Assembly (NCBI GenBank): GCA_036227345.1
Contig: CP109468.1
Coordinates: 3,472,001-3,536,000 of the forward strand
Direction of reading: 5' to 3'
Source of the DNA: Streptomyces sp. NBC_01463
Lineage (GTDB): Bacteria; Actinomycetota; Actinomycetes; Streptomycetales; Streptomycetaceae
Length of the DNA stretch: 64,000 nt
A model generated the notes under the pieces. It had not been told where the DNA came from and searched no databases. It saw nothing but the letters and a program-made list of their open reading frames with translations. The position numbers were made by a program, and so were the translations under genes. Shown here in pieces: positions 37,416-46,805 of the stretch (position 1 is the stretch's first letter; the number at the start of each line of letters is the position of its first letter).

Positions 37416-39060
37416 CGTCCGGCGGACCGGCCCCCGCGGGCCGGTCCGCCGGGGCGTCGCTCGCTGACACGTCAGGCGGTGACGCCTCGTCCGTCTCCGC
37501 GTCGGCCGGCTTCGTCTCCGCCGGCTTCGCGTCTGCCACCTTCCTGTCCGCCGGCTTCGTGTCCGCCGGCTTCGCGTCTGCCGCCTTGATGCCGGCCGCC
37601 TTCGCGTGCCAGGGGTCGGTGGGCAGGAAGTCGTACGGTTCGAACTCGTCGTCCCCGCTCCCGTCCCCGTCCCCAGGGCGGGGGCCCGTCGGTGCCGCGC
37701 CCCGGCCGGCGGAGGGGCGGGGCACGGGCACGGAAGGCCCCTCCGCCCCGGCGCCCTCCGGCGCCTCGGCCGTCTCCCGCTCGGCTGCCGTACCCCCGCG
37801 CAGCCGCCAGGCCCGCAGCAGCAGCGCCATCGGAACGGCGAGCGCCGCCGTCCACGCCAGGGCCGCCGCTCCCGTCAGCCACCACACCGGGCCGAACTCC
37901 GCCAGTGTCCGGGTCCCGAGCGGGCCACCGGCCGCCGCCGCCAGCAGCGCGGCGCCGATCCCGCAGCCGACCGCTCCCAGCCCGGTGGTGAGCGCCGTCT
38001 CCCGCAGGGTCCACGCCTCCTCGCGCTCGCCGTGCGCGGGCGCCGCCCTCCGTACGGTGAACCAGGCGACCGTCAGGGCGGCCGCGACCGGCACCGCGGC
38101 GGTCGCCCAGTTCAGGGGCGTCCCGGACCCCTGGGCCGGCAGCGCGGCCAGCAGGGGGAAGTTCGGCAGCGCCGGGCGCCCCGAGAAGGCGAGCGGTCCG
38201 GCCGTGGAAGCCGTCCCGAGCGCGAATCCGGGGCCGAGCCCGTACGCCGCACCCCACACCGCGGCGTTCGGCACCAGCGCCAGCGCCAGCAGGAGCACCG
38301 CGAACCGCCCGGCCCAGTCGCCGGACAGCCGCAGGAAGGACTCCTGGACCGGCTCCGCGTGCCACACCAGCGCCGCCGCGGTCACCAGCGCACCCCCGCC
38401 GAACAGGACCGCCACGCCGGCCGTCGCGGACCGGCCCACCGCCTCCGCGCGCCGGGCGAACCGGGTGCGGGCCATCGCCTCGTGCAACCGCACCGGCGCC
38501 CAGGAGGGCGGCGGCCCGAGCGGGCGCCCCGACGCCGTCCACACCCCGGCCGCCGCCGCAGCCGCCACCACGAGGGCCGACGGGAACAGCAGGGACAGCG
38601 GGCGCGCGGACAGCGAGGCGCCCCGCGCGTAGAGCGCCACAGCCGTCCCGACCAGCAGGTATCCCGCGGTCACCAGGGCGAACGCACCCCCGGCCGAGGG
38701 CGCGCGCTGCCCCTCGTCGGGCTCCAGCACGTCCCTGGCCGCCCGGTGCACCAGCCAGACCGGCAGGACGGTGAGCAGCAGGGGCACGATGCCGACCGGG
38801 GCCGGGGTCCCGGTCAGGGTGTCGGTCCTGATCAGTTCGGCGCCGTGCGCGAGCAGCCAGAGTCCGGCCGCCGCGTGGAAGGCCGCGCCGGGGCCGCTGT
38901 CGGGGGCCGGGGAGCAGATCCACAGCACCACCACGAGCACGGCGACGGAGCCCAGTCCGAGCCCCGCCGCGAGCGCCCCGCGCAGGAGCGCCCGGGCCGA
39001 CGCGGCGGACCGCCCCCGCTCTGCCGACAACAACGGGCCGCGTTCGGTCATTTGGGTCAC
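37405..39060 (-). CDS. PerM-like (DUF6350) multipass membrane protein
   Basis: 551 aa with about ten hydrophobic helices (residues about 20-430) and a C-terminal disordered tail rich in Lys/Pro/Ala/Asp repeats ([20 protein letters not shown]). It fits the DUF6350 group, called cell division protein PerM in mycobacteria, and the location beside purN-purH and sucC-sucD matches M. tuberculosis perM (Rv0955). PerM supports divisome stability. The GTG at 39060 with GGGAG upstream is preferred; ATG at 39051 is possible. Its end overlaps the convergent neighbour by 11 bases. Confidence 0.78.
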   Translation of the reverse strand: MTQMTERGPLLSAERGRSAASARALLRGALAAGLGLGSVAVLVVVLWICSPAPDSGPGAAFHAAAGLWLLAHGAELIRTDTLTGTPAPVGIVPLLLTVLPVWLVHRAARDVLEPDEGQRAPSAGGAFALVTAGYLLVGTAVALYARGASLSARPLSLLFPSALVVAAAAAAGVWTASGRPLGPPPSWAPVRLHEAMARTRFARRAEAVGRSATAGVAVLFGGGALVTAAALVWHAEPVQESFLRLSGDWAGRFAVLLLALALVPNAAVWGAAYGLGPGFALGTASTAGPLAFSGRPALPNFPLLAALPAQGSGTPLNWATAAVPVAAALTVAWFTVRRAAPAHGEREEAWTLRETALTTGLGAVGCGIGAALLAAAAGGPLGTRTLAEFGPVWWLTGAAALAWTAALAVPMALLLRAWRLRGGTAAERETAEAPEGAGAEGPSVPVPRPSAGRGAAPTGPRPGDGDGSGDDEFEPYDFLPTDPWHAKAAGIKAADAKPADTKPADRKVADAKPAETKPADAETDEASPPDVSASDAPADRPAGAGPPDATS

Positions 39061-39176
39061 ACCGCAATGCTCCCAACGACACGCGCTTATTCCGTGTAAC
39101 GGGCGAACGGCCGTTGTGTCGCCCAATATACGGTTATGTACTTTTTCACCCAGTGCAGGCCGGGCGGGGGGACCTC

Positions 39177-40550
39177 ATGACACAGAGCACGACCGGCACG
39201 GCCGCTGCCCACCCGCTCCCCTCACCCAAGGAGCGACGCAGGCTGCGGGAGGCCAGGTCACTGAGTGAGGAGCAGGTCGCAGCGGCCGTGGGCGTCACCC
39301 GGGCCACGGTCCGGGCCTGGGAGACGGGCCGCACCAGCCCGCGCGGACGCAAGCGTGCGGCCTATGCGCGGCTGATCGGAACGGGTGGCACCCGGCCCGC
39401 CTCACGGCCCTCCCTCGTCAAGCGGGGCACACCGAACACCCGGACGAAGGATGCCGGGCAGCCGGCGGCATCCGCACCCCCGACCCGCCCGCCGACCCCT
39501 GTCGAAGCACCCGGGAGCGACGTCATGAACCCGACCGAGCCCGGCACGACCGCGCCCGAGGGGCCGGAGGCGACAGTGGCGCCGGAGGCACCCGAGACCC
39601 CCGAGGCGACAGGGGCGACAGGGGCGACAGGGGCGACGGCGGAATCAGTAGGGGGTGGCGAGAGCGACACGGCCGATGCGGCCGATGCGGCCGGTGCGGT
39701 CGAAGGCGACGACGAGGTCGAAGCGGGCGGGCCCTCCCCCGCCGAGGCCTTCGACGCCCTGTACCAGCACACCGCGGCCGCGCTCTTCCGCCAGACCTAC
39801 CTGCTGACCGGCCGCCGCGCCCTCTCCCGGGAGGCCGTCGGCAAGGCCTTCGAGCTGGCCTGGCAGCGCTGGCCCGAGGTCGCCGTGGACCGGGACCCGG
39901 TGGGCTGGGTCCGGGCGGCCGCCTACGAGCACGCGATGTCGCCGTGGCACCGGCTGCGCCGCGAGCACCGCCATCCCGATCCGCCGCCCGAGGCGCCGGG
40001 CCCGCGCGCCCTGCTCGACGCGTTGCTGTCCCTGCCGCCCTCGTACCGCCGCACCCTGCTGCTGTACGACGGCGTAGGACTGGGGCTGCCGGAGACCGCG
40101 GCGGAGACGGAGGCGAGCACTCCGGCGGCGGCGGGGCGGCTGATGACCGCACGGGCCGCCGTCACCGAGCGGCTGCCCGAGCTCGCGGAGCCGTCGGAAC
40201 CCGCCGGGCAGTCCGCGGTGCTGCATGAGCACCTCGGCGCGCTCGCCCGCGCCCAGCCCGCGTCCTCGCTGCCGGTCCCGGAGCTGATCCGTACGGGCAG
40301 TGAGCGCAAGGCGCAGCTCTGGACCCGGGCCGCGATCGCGTTCACCGTGCTGCTGATCGGGCTGACGCTGATCACCCTGGCGACGGCCCCGACGCGGTAC
40401 GAGACGCCCGAGTCACCCGCGCAGAGGGTGGGCGGGGTACCGCCGGTCGGCGGTCCGCAGAAGCTGACGCCGCAGGACAGGAAGCTCCAGAAGAAGCTCG
40501 GCGGCGAGCTGGGACGCGGTACGCCCCGGCTGGTCCCCCGGGCCGGCTGA
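39177..40550 (+). CDS. membrane-anchored XRE helix-turn-helix / sigma-70-like fusion protein
   Basis: 457 aa. An XRE-type helix-turn-helix at residues about 18-70 (LSEEQVAAAVGVTRATVRAW) is joined by a 120-residue Pro/Thr/Glu-rich linker, with a 9-bp DNA repeat coding for GATGATGAT, to an ECF-sigma-like region 2 (AFDALYQHTAAALFRQTYLL, about 195-270) and a degenerate region 4 (LLSLPPSYRRTLLLYDGVGL). A membrane helix (AFTVLLIGLTLITLAT, about 390-405) and a basic outer tail follow. The combination suggests a membrane-held regulator; I know no function. ATG with GGGGGGA upstream. Confidence 0.78.
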   Translation: MTQSTTGTAAAHPLPSPKERRRLREARSLSEEQVAAAVGVTRATVRAWETGRTSPRGRKRAAYARLIGTGGTRPASRPSLVKRGTPNTRTKDAGQPAASAPPTRPPTPVEAPGSDVMNPTEPGTTAPEGPEATVAPEAPETPEATGATGATGATAESVGGGESDTADAADAAGAVEGDDEVEAGGPSPAEAFDALYQHTAAALFRQTYLLTGRRALSREAVGKAFELAWQRWPEVAVDRDPVGWVRAAAYEHAMSPWHRLRREHRHPDPPPEAPGPRALLDALLSLPPSYRRTLLLYDGVGLGLPETAAETEASTPAAAGRLMTARAAVTERLPELAEPSEPAGQSAVLHEHLGALARAQPASSLPVPELIRTGSERKAQLWTRAAIAFTVLLIGLTLITLATAPTRYETPESPAQRVGGVPPVGGPQKLTPQDRKLQKKLGGELGRGTPRLVPRAG

Positions 40551-40587
40551 CCCGGCGCGTCCGGGAAGCGGAAGCTCCCGGCACGCA

Positions 40588-40631
40588 AAGACGCGGGCCC
40601 GTACCCCGGTGGGGGTACGGGCCCGCGTCTT
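40588..40631. terminator. bidirectional terminator between the XRE/sigma-like gene and sucD
   Basis: A perfect 20-bp inverted repeat (40588-40607 with 40612-40631), 4-base GGTG loop, with AA/TT at the base. Between convergent genes. Confidence 0.9.
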
Positions 40632-40703
40632 GTGCGGAACACGCGTCCGCGGTGCGCTCAGCACACGTCGAACGAGTCGAACGCGTCAGGCGCGCCGGAC
40701 GCT

Positions 40704-41588
40704 TCAGGCGCCGAGGATCTCGCGCGCCAGCTTGGCGGTCTCGGTCGGCGTCTTGCCGACCTTGACGCCGGCGGCCTCAAGGGCCTCCTTCTTCGCCTGC
40801 GCGGTGCCGGAGGAGCCGGAGACGATGGCGCCGGCGTGGCCCATGGTCTTGCCCTCGGGGGCGGTGAAGCCCGCGACGTAACCGACGACCGGCTTGGTGA
40901 CGTTCTTCGCGATGAAGTCCGCCGCACGCTCCTCGGCGTCGCCGCCGATCTCGCCGATCATGACGATCAGGTCGGTCTCGGGGTCGGCCTCGAACGCCGC
41001 GAGGGCGTCGATGTGCGTCGTACCGATGACCGGGTCGCCACCGATGCCGACGGCGGACGAGAAGCCGATGTCACGGAGCTCGTACATCATCTGGTAGGTC
41101 AGCGTGCCGGACTTGGACACGAGACCGATGCGGCCGGGCTTGGTGATGTCGCCCGGGATGATGCCGGCGTTGGACTGGCCGGGGGTGATCAGGCCGGGGC
41201 AGTTCGGACCGATGATCCGGGTCTTGTTGCCCTTGGCGTTGGCGTACGCCCAGAAGGCGGCCGAGTCGTGGACCGCGATGCCCTCGGTGATCACGACGGC
41301 GAGCGGGATCTCGGCGTCGATCGCCTCGATGACGGCGGCCTTGGAGAAGGCCGGCGGCACGAAGAGGACGGACACGTTCGCGCCGGTCTTCTCCATCGCC
41401 TCGGCGACGGAGCCGAAGACCGGTACCTCGGTGCCGTCGAACTCGACGGTCGTGCCGGCCTTGCGCGGGTTCACGCCGCCGACGATGTTGGTGCCGTCGG
41501 CGAGCATGAGCTTGGTGTGCTTCATGCCCGTCGCGCCGGTCATCCCCTGGACGATGACCTTGCTGTCCTTGGTGAGGAAGATAGCCAT
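40704..41588 (-). CDS. sucD: succinyl-CoA synthetase alpha subunit
   Basis: 294 aa. CoA-binding [35 protein letters not shown], and the phosphohistidine in [12 protein letters not shown] (His about residue 253). With SucC it converts succinyl-CoA to succinate with nucleotide triphosphate formation. Starts 21 bases after the sucC stop with AAGGAAGAGGG-like purines upstream. Confidence 0.96.
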   Translation of the reverse strand: MAIFLTKDSKVIVQGMTGATGMKHTKLMLADGTNIVGGVNPRKAGTTVEFDGTEVPVFGSVAEAMEKTGANVSVLFVPPAFSKAAVIEAIDAEIPLAVVITEGIAVHDSAAFWAYANAKGNKTRIIGPNCPGLITPGQSNAGIIPGDITKPGRIGLVSKSGTLTYQMMYELRDIGFSSAVGIGGDPVIGTTHIDALAAFEADPETDLIVMIGEIGGDAEERAADFIAKNVTKPVVGYVAGFTAPEGKTMGHAGAIVSGSSGTAQAKKEALEAAGVKVGKTPTETAKLAREILGA

Positions 41589-41609
41589 GGTGGTCTGAGT
41601 CCCTCTTCC

Positions 41610-42791
41610 TTACTTCGCAGCCGCGGCGAGCTCGGCGGCCTTGTCGGCCGCGCCGTCCATGGTGTCCACGCGCTGGACCAGCGGGTGGTTGGCGTCGGAA
41701 AGGATCTTGCGACCCAGCTCCGCGTTGTTGCCGTCAAGGCGCACGACGAGCGGCTTGGTGACCGCCTCGCCCTTGGTCTTGAGCAGCTCGAGCGCCTGGA
41801 CGATGCCGTTGGCGACCTCGTCACAGGCGGTGATGCCACCGAAGACGTTGACGAACACGGACTTGACGTCCGGGTCGCCGAGGATGATCTCCAGGCCGTT
41901 CGCCATGACCTCTGCGGAGGCGCCGCCACCGATGTCGAGGAAGTTGGCGGGCTTCACGTTGCCGTGGTTCTCACCGGCGTACGCGACGACGTCCAGGGTC
42001 GACATGACCAGACCGGCACCGTTACCGATGATGCCGACCTCGCCGTCGAGCTTGACGTAGTTGAGGTTCTTGGCCTTGGCGGCAGCCTCGAGCGGGTTGG
42101 CTGCGGCCTTGTCCTCGAGCGCCTCGTGACCCGGCTGACGGAAGTCGGCGTTCTCGTCGAGAGACACCTTGCCGTCCAGGGCCAGGATGCGGCCGTCCTT
42201 GGTCTTCACCAGCGGGTTGACCTCGACGAGGAGCGCGTCCTCGGCGACGAAGGTGTCCCACAGGGTCACCAGGGCCTCGGCGACACCCTCGGCCACGTCG
42301 GCCGGGAACTTCGCCTGGGCCACGATCTCGCGGGCCTTGACGATGTCGACGCCGTCCACGGCGTTGACCGGGACCTTCGCGAGGGCCTCGGGGGTCTTCT
42401 CCGCGACCTCCTCGATGTCCATGCCGCCCTGCACCGAGGCCATGGCCAGGAAGGTGCGGTTGGTGCGGTCGAGGAGGTACGAGACGTAGTACTCCGCCTC
42501 GATCTCCGGAGACAGCTCGGCGATCATCACGTTGTGGACCGTGTGGCCCTTGATGTCCATGCCGAGAATGTCGGTCGCCCGGGCGACCGCCTCGTCGGGG
42601 GTGGCGGCCAGCTTCACGCCACCGGCCTTGCCGCGGCCGCCGACCTTCACCTGCGCCTTGACGACGGACTTGCCGCCCAGCCGCTCGGTCGCCTCGCGGG
42701 CTGCCTCAGGCGTGTCGATGACTTCACCGGCCAGCACCGGTACACCGTGCTTGGCGAAGAGGTCCCTCGCCTGGTACTCGAACAGGTCCAC
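41610..42791 (-). CDS. sucC: succinyl-CoA synthetase beta subunit
   Basis: 393 aa. ATP-grasp domain ([39 protein letters not shown]) and C-terminal ligase domain ([30 protein letters not shown]). GTG at 42791 gives the standard start; the frame extends 96 bases upstream without homology. AAGGGAC lies 12 bases upstream. First gene of sucC-sucD. Confidence 0.96.
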   Translation of the reverse strand: MDLFEYQARDLFAKHGVPVLAGEVIDTPEAAREATERLGGKSVVKAQVKVGGRGKAGGVKLAATPDEAVARATDILGMDIKGHTVHNVMIAELSPEIEAEYYVSYLLDRTNRTFLAMASVQGGMDIEEVAEKTPEALAKVPVNAVDGVDIVKAREIVAQAKFPADVAEGVAEALVTLWDTFVAEDALLVEVNPLVKTKDGRILALDGKVSLDENADFRQPGHEALEDKAAANPLEAAAKAKNLNYVKLDGEVGIIGNGAGLVMSTLDVVAYAGENHGNVKPANFLDIGGGASAEVMANGLEIILGDPDVKSVFVNVFGGITACDEVANGIVQALELLKTKGEAVTKPLVVRLDGNNAELGRKILSDANHPLVQRVDTMDGAADKAAELAAAAK

Positions 42792-43119
42792 GCGCGTCCG
42801 TCCCTTATCAAATGGTCTCGCGGTTGGTTTTCTGCGTGGGCGTGCCGCGAGGGGCAACGTGACTGCTCTGTCACTAGGGAGGCGCACACGGTGACCGAAT
42901 ACGCGGCATGTCCATCTCGCAGGTTATCCCCGAGCCCCGCATGACCCTAAATCGCAGCTGGCACCTGGGCGGTGATTACGGTCACAGATCGCCCTGGTGG
43001 CCGGGTCGCAGTGGACAAAACGGCACGTGGGGAGTGCCGGGCGCCGCCCGGCGGACCGGGCGGTCCCCCTGGTCCGGACCGGAGAGGGTCCGGAGCGTAC
43101 GGGAGACCGCCCGCCGCTC
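42792..43119. other. intergenic region upstream of sucC
   Basis: 328 bp between the end of a secreted-protein gene and sucC, both on the minus strand. It holds the sucCD promoter region. GTGACTGCTCTGTCAC (42859-42874) and GTGATTACGGTCAC (42972-42985) are loose GTG...CAC symmetric elements; I do not assign them to a regulator. Confidence 0.45.
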
Positions 43120-44274
43120 TCAGATCCCCTGGAGCGGGTACGCCGGAGCCGTGACGGAGTGCGCCGGGGACAGCGCGGACACCGCTGCCGGGGCCGACGA
43201 CACGGTGTCGGAGACGTACGCGGGGGTGACCGAGGTCAGCCCCTGGGAGCCGTACGCCGCGTGCGCCACCGTCGGACGGGCGTCGTCGCCCACCGTGGAG
43301 ACGAGTCCGCCCGCGAACGGCCGGGCCTCGGAGCCGACGCCCTCGGCGAGCGGCATCACCTGGGCGGTGACCCCCTGCGCGAACGGGGCGACGGCATCCC
43401 CGGTCAGCCCCTGGGCCAGCGGCCGGACCTCGGAGACGACCCCCTCGGCGAACGGCTGGACCGAGCCGGTCACTCCGTACGCCAGCGGCTGGACCTCGGT
43501 CGTCACGCCCTGGACGAAGGGCGCGGCGGCCCGCGTCACGACCCCGTCGGCGAACGGCGTGACCTCACCCGTGACTCCCTGGACGAGGCCGGAGACATCA
43601 CCGAGCGCCTGCCCGACCACCGGCAGTACGGCGGAGACGACATCTGCGGCGACGGGCGGCAGCACGGCGTCGGAGGTCTGTCCGACGACCGGTGCGGCCT
43701 GGGTGAGAGCACCTTCGGCGGTGGACCTGGTGGTGTCGAGCGCGTAGGGCGCAGCGGTCCGGACGTAGTCCCGGCCGATGTTCTGGCCGATGTCACGGCC
43801 GATGTTCCGGCCCGCGTCCTGTCCGGCGTTCTGGCCGTAGCCGGGGAGCTGCTCGATCGGGCCGAAGAGGTAGTCGACGGATGCTTCGGGGGTGGGGGTG
43901 CCGACGGTCCCGATGGGGTCGGTGGCGGGGATGGCGTCGGTGGCGTCGGGGATGGTGTCCGCTGCGTGGGCGGGTGCGTGGCCGGCCGCGGTGCTCCGGG
44001 CGGTGGACGCGGCGTCGGCGGCCTTCGCGCGGGCAGTGTCGGCGGTGTCCCGGAGGCCTTCGGCCTTGGTGACCGCGTCGGCGCCGTCGATGCCGCCGAG
44101 GGTGTCGGTCAGGCTGCTCACGTCGGCCGCATCGGCCACGTCGGCCGCGTGGTCGGGGGTGGACAGCGGGAGGGAGACGGGCAGTTCGTCCGCACTGGCG
44201 GCGGCGGTACCGAGGGCCCACATACCGGTGGCCGTGGCAGCGACGGCTATGGAACGGCGGATGTTCTTGTGCAT
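43120..44274 (-). CDS. secreted repetitive protein of unknown function
   Basis: 384 aa. Signal peptide (MHKNIRRSIAVAATATGMWA, cleavage near ASA-DE). The mature protein is Ala/Val/Gly-rich. Its second half has a regular repeat of about 13-14 residues with a G-V-V/T...PFA/PLA-G pattern (GEVTPFADGVV, APFVQGVT, EVQPLAYGVT, SVQPFAEGVV, EVRPLAQGLT, APFAQGVT, QVMPLAEGV, EARPFAGGLV). No enzyme motif and no cysteine in the mature part. Related streptomycete proteins are often mislabelled as ATP-binding; no nucleotide-binding motif is present. AAGGA precedes the ATG. Confidence 0.75.
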   Translation of the reverse strand: MHKNIRRSIAVAATATGMWALGTAAASADELPVSLPLSTPDHAADVADAADVSSLTDTLGGIDGADAVTKAEGLRDTADTARAKAADAASTARSTAAGHAPAHAADTIPDATDAIPATDPIGTVGTPTPEASVDYLFGPIEQLPGYGQNAGQDAGRNIGRDIGQNIGRDYVRTAAPYALDTTRSTAEGALTQAAPVVGQTSDAVLPPVAADVVSAVLPVVGQALGDVSGLVQGVTGEVTPFADGVVTRAAAPFVQGVTTEVQPLAYGVTGSVQPFAEGVVSEVRPLAQGLTGDAVAPFAQGVTAQVMPLAEGVGSEARPFAGGLVSTVGDDARPTVAHAAYGSQGLTSVTPAYVSDTVSSAPAAVSALSPAHSVTAPAYPLQGI

Positions 44275-44381
44275 GGGTGTGTCAGATCCTTCGAACGTGT
44301 TCGGCGGTCCGGAGTACGTCCGGACGGCGGGCAGACCTGTTCCGCCCCCGCGCGGCAGGTCGGAGCGGGGAACGGGCTGCC

Positions 44382-45458
44382 CTAGCCGGGAAATTCGAGG
44401 ATGTCGCCGGATCTGTCACGGACCGGCGCCGTGGTGGCCGGCAGGCCGGCGCCACGGACGAGTCCGAAGGAGGTTCCGTCCGCGAGCGGAACGGCCTGCT
44501 GGTCTCCGCCACGGGGCGGGTGGACCTCGGCGGGCGCGGAATGCCCCCGGCCGTCGGCGGGCCCGAAGGGACCCCGGTGCGCGGGGCGGTGGTCCCCGGC
44601 AGCAGCCCGGTGCGGAGCGGCCGCCATGTCGCGCGACGCGGAATGTCCGGGCGGTACGGGGGCGGTGCGGGACAACGCCGTGGTCACGGGGCCCGGCGCG
44701 GCCGGGTGACCCTGCGCGGCGTCGGTGTCCGCACCTGCGTCGCCGTCCGGGGACGGGTCGGCCGACGGCGCATCCGGGGTGACCGGCAACGCCGGTACCG
44801 GCAGCGGCAACGGCAGCGGCCATGCGACCGGGAGTGCCGACGCGATGTCGTGCTGGATGTCGCGCCTGATGTCGCGCAGGCCGGTGCCCGCCGAATCCAC
44901 CGTCTTCTCGACGACCCGGCCGACGGGCCGGGCCGCGGGCCGGACGGCCTCGCCGAGGACGGAGGGCACTTCCCGTACGGACTGCGTCCCCGGTACGGAC
45001 TGCTCCTTCGGCACGGGGCGCGCCTCCCGTACGGGCTGCGCCTCCCGCACCGGCCGTGCCTTCGACGCCGGCTGCTGCGCCTTCCGCACCGGCCTCGTCT
45101 TCGGCACCGGCTGAGGGGCAGTCACCGGTGCCACCGCATCCGCGGCAGCATCGCGCGTCTGCTGCCGGACTTCCTGGACCTGTTGCACCAGCGGGTGCTG
45201 GTCCGGCTGCCGGTCCGGCTGCTGCTCCGCGTGGGCGCGTGCGCCGAAGAGCAGGCCCAGTGCGAGCAGCCCGCCGAGGAACAGCGCCACCTGCAACGCT
45301 CGGCGGCCGGCCGCTCCGCGCCGGAGGCGCGGAGCGGTGGCGGGACCGGCGGCTGCGGTGGTCACGGGGGAAGCGAGCCCTCTCAGGATGGCGGGGACCG
45401 CGGAATGCGTGCCTCCGCGGACGTCGGGACGATGCTTGCACGAGTCGCCCGGGGTCAC
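44382..45458 (-). CDS. Pro/Ala/Arg-rich protein with one membrane segment
   Basis: 358 aa, GTG start with AAGGGA upstream, 12 bp after the VWA stop, so probably the last gene of the AAA-DUF5682-VWA transcript. One hydrophobic segment (ALQVALFLGGLLALGLLFGA, about residues 54-73) could be a signal anchor. The rest is low-complexity and basic, with VREAQPVREARPVPKEQSV-type repeats at about 135-165. No domain recognised; it may be unrelated to the AAA system in function. Confidence 0.6.
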   Translation of the reverse strand: MTPGDSCKHRPDVRGGTHSAVPAILRGLASPVTTAAAGPATAPRLRRGAAGRRALQVALFLGGLLALGLLFGARAHAEQQPDRQPDQHPLVQQVQEVRQQTRDAAADAVAPVTAPQPVPKTRPVRKAQQPASKARPVREAQPVREARPVPKEQSVPGTQSVREVPSVLGEAVRPAARPVGRVVEKTVDSAGTGLRDIRRDIQHDIASALPVAWPLPLPLPVPALPVTPDAPSADPSPDGDAGADTDAAQGHPAAPGPVTTALSRTAPVPPGHSASRDMAAAPHRAAAGDHRPAHRGPFGPADGRGHSAPAEVHPPRGGDQQAVPLADGTSFGLVRGAGLPATTAPVRDRSGDILEFPG

Positions 45459-45470
45459 GCAAGTCCCTTG

Positions 45471-46805
45471 TTACTGATGGGTCTCCTTGTCCGGTATGGG
45501 CAGGGGTCGTTTCTCGATCGCGGCCGCCATCACGTCCGGGAAGAGGTCCGGTGTGCAGGCGAAGGCCGGAGCCCCCAGGGCGGAGAGTGCCGCTGCGTGG
45601 TCGCGGTCGTAGGCGGGCGCGCCCTCGTCCGAGAGGGCGAGCAGGGTCACGAACTGCACGCCGGACGCCTTCATCGCGGCGACCCGCTTCAGCATCTCGT
45701 TGCGGATACCCCCCTCGTACAGGTCGCTGATGAGGACGACGACGGTCTCGGCGGGACGGGTGATCCTGGACTGGCAGTAGGCGAGCGCCCTGTTGATGTC
45801 GGTGCCGCCGCCGAGCTGGGTCCCGAAGAGCACGTCGACGGGATCGTCCAGCTGGTCGGTGAGGTCGACCACCGCCGTGTCGAAGACGACGAGTCTGGTG
45901 CGCAACGTGCGCATGGAGGCCAGCACGGCGCCGAAGACCGAGGCGTACACGACGGACGCCGCCATCGAGCCCGACTGGTCGATGCAGAGGATGACGTCCT
46001 TCTTCACGGACCGCGCGGCCCGCCCGTAGCCGATGAGCCGCTCGGGGACGATCGTGCCGGCCCCGTCCTCGCCGGGGAGGGTCAGGTAGTTCTTGAGGTT
46101 GGCCCGGATCGTGCGGTCCCAGTCGATGTCGTGGTGGCGCGGCCGGCTGACCTTCGCCGAACGGTCCAGCGCACCCGTGAGCGTGGCCCGGGTGCGGGTG
46201 GCGAGCTGCCGCTCCAGTTTCTCGACGACCTTGCGGACAACGGCCCGTGCGGTCTCCTTCGTCGTCTCGGGCATCACCTTGTTGAGCGAGAGCAGGGTGC
46301 CGACGAGATGGACGTCCGCCTCGACGGCCTCCAGCATCTCCGGTTCGAGCAGGAGCGCGGAGAGGCCGAGGCGGTCGATGGCGTCACGCTGCATGACCTG
46401 GACGACGGACGTGGGGAAGTACGTCCGGATGTCACCGAGCCAGCGGGCCACGGACGGGGCGGAGGCCCCGAGTCCGGCCGTACGTCCCGCGCCACCCCGG
46501 CCGCCGGGCCGGCCCCCGCCCTCGTATAGCGCGGTCAGTGCGCCGTCCATCGCGGCGTCCCGGCCGGTGAGGGTGCATCCGGTGCCCTGCTCGCTGTCCG
46601 CGCCCAGCACCATGCGCCACCGCCGCAGCCGCTCCCCGTCGCCGCCGGTCACACCCGCCACTGCGGACGCGGGCGTTGTCGCGGACCCGGTCGCGGACTC
46701 GGTATCGGGCTCGGTATCGGGCTCGGTCGCGGACTCGGCCGCCGTCGTGGTCGCGGACACAGCGGGCGCGGACGCGTCCTCGGTCGATCCGTCGTTCGTC
46801 GTCAT
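45471..46805 (-). CDS. VWA-domain protein of the AAA/DUF5682 operon
   Basis: 444 aa. The first 60 residues are a Thr/Glu/Ala-rich tail; a helical region follows, then a von Willebrand A domain (residues about 255-440) with the metal-site motif ILCIDQSGSM, the later FDTAVVDLT and the VVVLISDLYEGG strand. Such proteins act as substrate adaptors for MoxR-type AAA ATPases. Its ATG overlaps the DUF5682 stop (ATGA). Third gene of the operon beginning at 50331. E. coli YehP is, as far as I recall, an equivalent VWA protein. Confidence 0.88.
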   Translation of the reverse strand: MTTNDGSTEDASAPAVSATTTAAESATEPDTEPDTESATGSATTPASAVAGVTGGDGERLRRWRMVLGADSEQGTGCTLTGRDAAMDGALTALYEGGGRPGGRGGAGRTAGLGASAPSVARWLGDIRTYFPTSVVQVMQRDAIDRLGLSALLLEPEMLEAVEADVHLVGTLLSLNKVMPETTKETARAVVRKVVEKLERQLATRTRATLTGALDRSAKVSRPRHHDIDWDRTIRANLKNYLTLPGEDGAGTIVPERLIGYGRAARSVKKDVILCIDQSGSMAASVVYASVFGAVLASMRTLRTRLVVFDTAVVDLTDQLDDPVDVLFGTQLGGGTDINRALAYCQSRITRPAETVVVLISDLYEGGIRNEMLKRVAAMKASGVQFVTLLALSDEGAPAYDRDHAAALSALGAPAFACTPDLFPDVMAAAIEKRPLPIPDKETHQ

